8,634 nt of DNA, taken from NCBI GenBank assembly GCA_963922455.1, contig CAWUIO010000183.1, forward strand, positions 1-8,634, in the 5' to 3' direction. Under the pieces are notes generated by a model, which made no database searches, was not told where the DNA came from, and saw only the letters and a program-made list of their open reading frames with translations. The stretch's first letter is position 1. Every line of letters starts with the position of its first letter. Below are positions 6,061-8,634 of this stretch, piece by piece. The position numbers and the translations under genes were made by a program. This stretch comes from CAWUIO01 sp963922455. GTDB taxonomy: Bacteria > Bacteroidota > Bacteroidia > Cytophagales > Microscillaceae.

Positions 6061-7674
6061 ATGAAGAATTTCCAAAAGCTTTTCCTATTATTCTTCCTGA
6101 TGCTGCCCTTAACTGCCCTACAGGCCCAGGAAGAAGCTCCTGAAGCTCCCAAAAACTGGTACCATTTAGATCTTGAGCAAGACCAATATCCAGGTATTAG
6201 CTTAGAGCAAGCTTACAAACTATTAAAAGGCCGTAAAGGCAAACCCGTGGTGGTAGCGATCATTGACGGAGGCGTGGAAGTAGATCACGAAGACCTGGCC
6301 GACAACATGTGGGTAAATGAAAAAGAAAAACCCGATAATGGTAAAGACGATGACAAAAACGGATACGTAGATGACATCTATGGCTGGGATTTTATAGGGG
6401 GGGCCGATGGCCAGGACGTTCACTTTGACAATCTTGAGATTACCCGCCTTTTTGCCCAGTATAAGGAGCGATTCAAGGGCAAATCCCGGGAAGATATTCC
6501 CGAGGAGGAGCGGCAAGAATATGAACTTTACAAAAGACTAAGACAAGAGTACGAAGCAGAAATAAATGAATTGAAAGAACCCCTTGAGTATTTTACTCAA
6601 GTTACCATGCGTTTGGAGCAAACCATTCCAGCCGTACAAAAGGCCCTAGGCAAAGAAGAATTTACGCTGGAAGACCTGGAAAAGCTAGAAACGGAAGATG
6701 AGCAAGTAAATGCTGCCAAAGAATTTTTAGTATACGTGATGAACCAGGGAGTTGACCCAATTCAGACCTTGGTAGAATCTAAAGAAGGCCTTGAGTACTA
6801 CAAGAATCAAGTAGACTATCACTACAACTTAGAATTTAAGTCCCGTGATATTGTTGGCGATAACTATGATAATAAAGAAGAGCGTTTCTACGGTAATAAT
6901 GAAGTAGAAGGGCCCGACGGGCAACACGGAACCCACGTGGCCGGTTTGGTTGGAGCCGTTCGTAAAAATAAGAAAGGGATTGAAGGAGTAACCGATTTTG
7001 CCCGATTGATGGCTATCCGTACGGTACCCGATGGGGACGAGCGGGACAAGGATGTAGCCAACGCCATCCGATATGCCGCCGATAATGGGGCCCGCGTTAT
7101 TAATATGAGTTTTGGTAAATCTTATTCTCCTCACAAAAAAGTGGTAGATGAAGCAGTAAAGTATGCCGAAAGTAAAGGAGTTTTGCTTATCCACGCAGCA
7201 GGTAATGATGGAGCTAATCTGGATGATTACGATAACTACCCTAATAAAAACTTTGGGGAGGGCAAAGTAGCCCAAAACTGGATCACGGTAGGCGCGAGCA
7301 CCTATTTTAATAATGAAAAACTTCCGGCTACTTTCTCCAATTACAGTGAGACTAAGGTAGATATCTTTGCCCCAGGTTATTCTATTTATTCTACTGTACC
7401 AGATAATGGATACGAAGATTTACAAGGCACCAGTATGGCGGCCCCTATTGTGAGTGGGGTAGCTGCCCTTTTGATGGCCTATTTCCCCGACCTTGATGCT
7501 CAACAAGTGAAGAAGATTCTTCTTGAGTCGGCTGTGAAGTATGATATCAAGGTAAACCAGCCCGGAAGCCGTGGTCCTGGCGCCAAGCAAGTTGATTTTG
7601 CTACTTTAAGCAAGACCGGAGGGGTGGTAAATGCCCACGAAGCGGTGAAGATGGCTATGGAGATGAGTAAGTAA
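6061..7674 (+). CDS. Secreted S8 family serine peptidase (subtilase)
   Basis: This 537-residue endopeptidase has a signal peptide (cleavage near ALQA-QEE, about residue 22). The catalytic triad is complete: Asp69 in VAIIDGGVEVDHEDL, His289 in GQHGTHVAG and Ser458 in GTSMAAP, with the oxyanion Asn382 in HAAGND. Asp to His spans 220 residues, far longer than in subtilisin. The insert starts with an acidic D/N/G loop (DNGKDDDKNGYVDD, 92-105) that looks able to bind calcium, followed by Glu/Lys-rich helices (about 125-260). Such inserts are known in Bacteroidota subtilases. There is no obvious I9 propeptide (only about 45 residues precede the core) and no type IX sorting domain after the core, so it is likely periplasmic or exported by another route. 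The ATG at 6061 follows an A-rich leader without a Shine-Dalgarno. The gene ends in the terminator at 7702-7735. Confidence 0.95.
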   Translation: MKNFQKLFLLFFLMLPLTALQAQEEAPEAPKNWYHLDLEQDQYPGISLEQAYKLLKGRKGKPVVVAIIDGGVEVDHEDLADNMWVNEKEKPDNGKDDDKNGYVDDIYGWDFIGGADGQDVHFDNLEITRLFAQYKERFKGKSREDIPEEERQEYELYKRLRQEYEAEINELKEPLEYFTQVTMRLEQTIPAVQKALGKEEFTLEDLEKLETEDEQVNAAKEFLVYVMNQGVDPIQTLVESKEGLEYYKNQVDYHYNLEFKSRDIVGDNYDNKEERFYGNNEVEGPDGQHGTHVAGLVGAVRKNKKGIEGVTDFARLMAIRTVPDGDERDKDVANAIRYAADNGARVINMSFGKSYSPHKKVVDEAVKYAESKGVLLIHAAGNDGANLDDYDNYPNKNFGEGKVAQNWITVGASTYFNNEKLPATFSNYSETKVDIFAPGYSIYSTVPDNGYEDLQGTSMAAPIVSGVAALLMAYFPDLDAQQVKKILLESAVKYDIKVNQPGSRGPGAKQVDFATLSKTGGVVNAHEAVKMAMEMSK

Positions 7675-7701
7675 TTACATACTGCATTTAAATTTCTATC
7701 C

Positions 7702-7735
7702 AAACGGGCCAGGATTTTAAGATCTTGGCCCGTTT
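7702..7735 (+). terminator. Strong intrinsic terminator after the subtilase gene
   Basis: AAACGGGCCAGGAT (7702-7715) pairs with ATCTTGGCCCGTTT (7722-7735) in a 14-base stem with one G-U pair and a 6-base loop. The A/T ends of the stem give an A tract before and TTTT after (7733-7736). It lies 27 bases past the stop. The same palindrome could also stop transcription coming from the insertion sequence remnant on the minus strand. Confidence 0.85.
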
Positions 7736-7759
7736 TGCGCTTATGGGGGGGTATCTAAG

Positions 7760-7772
7760 GTTTTCAGAAAAC
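7760..7772. repeat. Perfect 13-base palindrome beside the IS remnant
   Basis: GTTTTC (7760-7765) and GAAAAC (7767-7772) flank a single A. It lies between the subtilase terminator and the transposase stop, close to where the left end of the insertion sequence should be. Short A/T-rich palindromes arise easily, so significance is low. Confidence 0.3.
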
Positions 7773-7808
7773 ATTCTTCCGGCTTGGCTAATCTTCCTAC
7801 AGTAATTT

Positions 7809-8519
7809 TCACTCCAAAAATTTGGATAATTCATTTTTAGGTATTTTTCCTTTTCTGGCCAGATGCCATCCTTCGAATAGGCTATGGAAGCGTTCCATTC
7901 CCCGGAAAAAGCTAATGACCCCAGGAGGATTTTTCTTGACCCCGTATACGTCCCATCCCCCCATCCGGACGATCAGCCAGGCCGCCCAGGCCAAACTTTT
8001 AGGTGGGTAGGAGTTTTGTTGTTTCGAGGTACCCCCCGGCTTGTCGGCCTGGTGTTCTTGCAAACACTCTATTTGTTGGGGAGAAAAATAAAGTTGGGCC
8101 GGTACGGCGGCCTCCCCATGCCTCCCTTGTCGCAGGGCTAAGATACGGACCGCCTCTCCCAAGCACAGGGCACTCATCCTTTTGAGGGCCGCCCCGCTCT
8201 CTAACTGACTGGCCTCCAGGTCAAGACCTTGTTTTTTTAAGCAAACGGAAGACTTCTTCTATCCACCAGCGTTGCCCACACCACTGACCTATGAGCAAGG
8301 CCTTTTCCTAATCTTCCACCGGGTAGGTGGTAAAAAGCCGCCAATGGATGTTGCTCCTAAAAGCGGGTTAATTAGATCTGTCAAAGTAACATGCTTATTG
8401 TTTAGAAAACGATAAGTACCCACTAACTCCTTCTCTAAGGCATCCCAACGATGAGGCAGGGCGCTCTGATATTTCTGAAGGAGTCCTGAAACGAGTAGGT
8501 ATCTTTTATGTGAGTGTTT
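7809..8519 (-). pseudogene. IS4/Tn5-like transposase, internally deleted and frameshifted
   Basis: On the minus strand three pieces can be read. From about 8519 to 8349 an open frame reads through SALPHRWDALEKELVGTYRFL and NNKHVTLTDLINPLLGAT, which fits the N-terminal Tn5-type domain (the usual KAAYRF-N--V pattern). From 8349 to about 8238 a second frame gives IHWRLFTTYPVED, a TAG (8310-8308), then EKALLIGQW and RWWIEEVFRLLKK, the C-terminal catalytic segment with its Glu. At an A7 run (T7 at 8232-8238) the frame shifts again into KQGLDLEASQLESGAALKRM, followed by the last open part to the TGA at 7811-7809, with SLAWAAWLIVRMGGW and PPGVISFFRGMERF. In intact relatives some 200 residues, with both catalytic aspartates, separate pieces one and two. 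They are missing here, so the gene is dead. No ATG starts the frame. Confidence 0.85.
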
Positions 8520-8634
8520 ATTTAAGAGCGTAAAACATAAATTTTGGCCAAATTTGCAAATAATTTCCCAATTATTTACTTTAACGTGAGTTAAAGGCTT
8601 AAGCCCCTGATTTACAGATTTTTAAACAAAAAAT
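8520..8634. mobile_element. Probable upstream end of the decayed insertion sequence
   Basis: This AT-rich stretch precedes the transposase reading frame on the minus strand and should contain the IS promoter side and terminal repeat. The perfect palindrome GGCTTAAGCC (8596-8605) sits in it. On the minus strand, ATCAGGGGCTTAAG is loosely similar to ATGGGGGGGTATCTAAGG at 7743-7760 at the other side, a possible but degenerate terminal inverted repeat. No target duplication can be identified, and the element may continue past the window. Confidence 0.35.

Noticed and set aside
6829..7275. 148-codon minus-strand open frame opposite the subtilase
   Set aside because: It is the complement of conserved subtilase codons around His289 and Asn382, hence a shadow.
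8232..8238. Programmed frameshift at the A7 run of the transposase
   Set aside because: The second frame needs a +1 shift, not the usual -1 slippage on A runs, and the gene also has an in-frame TAG and a large deletion; decay is simpler.

Overview
The window looks like chromosomal DNA from a member of the Bacteroidota. The grounds are a DUF2911 lipoprotein, a subtilase of the Bacteroidota secreted type with a D/N/G-rich loop, a GpsA carrying the GPCHAEEV and GYGDNFQAVL variants, AT-rich leaders without clear Shine-Dalgarno sites, and GC content in the mid-40s for most genes. The class is not fixed by the sequence. Cytophagia-like or Saprospiria-like relatives would both fit, and I do not name a genus.

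Layout. Positions 1-1127 are an AT-rich island: a doubtful 3' ORF remnant (38-226) abutting an unrecognised exported 299-residue protein (228-1127). Positions 1128-1668 are non-coding, GC-rich in the middle and packed with palindromes. A DUF2911 lipoprotein (1669-2199, +) then converges on a TPR/transmembrane protein (2260-3648, -), with a shared hairpin terminator between them. gpsA (3803-4846, -) lies upstream of the TPR gene on the same strand, separated by 154 bases with two small hairpins. The 373-base divergent gap 4847-5219 carries a second set of GC-rich palindromes. Two + strand genes for exported proteins follow: a conserved protein of unknown function (5220-5828) and an S8 serine peptidase (6061-7674), which ends in a strong terminator. 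From about 7740 to the window end lies a decayed IS4/Tn5-like insertion sequence on the minus strand. Its transposase has lost the central catalytic part and also carries a stop and frame breaks.

How it works together. There is no obvious multi-gene pathway. gpsA is housekeeping (sn-glycerol-3-phosphate for phospholipids). Four of the other genes encode envelope or exported proteins (putative lipoprotein, DUF2911 lipoprotein, 202-residue protein, subtilase), and one encodes an inner-membrane protein with a cytoplasmic TPR domain. The genes appear to be mostly single transcription units.

The most notable non-gene signal is a GC-rich intergenic element present twice in opposite orientations (1438-1478 and 5015-5058), flanking the block from the DUF2911 gene to gpsA. 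I did not find a convincing new defence or mobile system. The best candidates for novelty are the AT-rich pair at the left edge and the repeat family.
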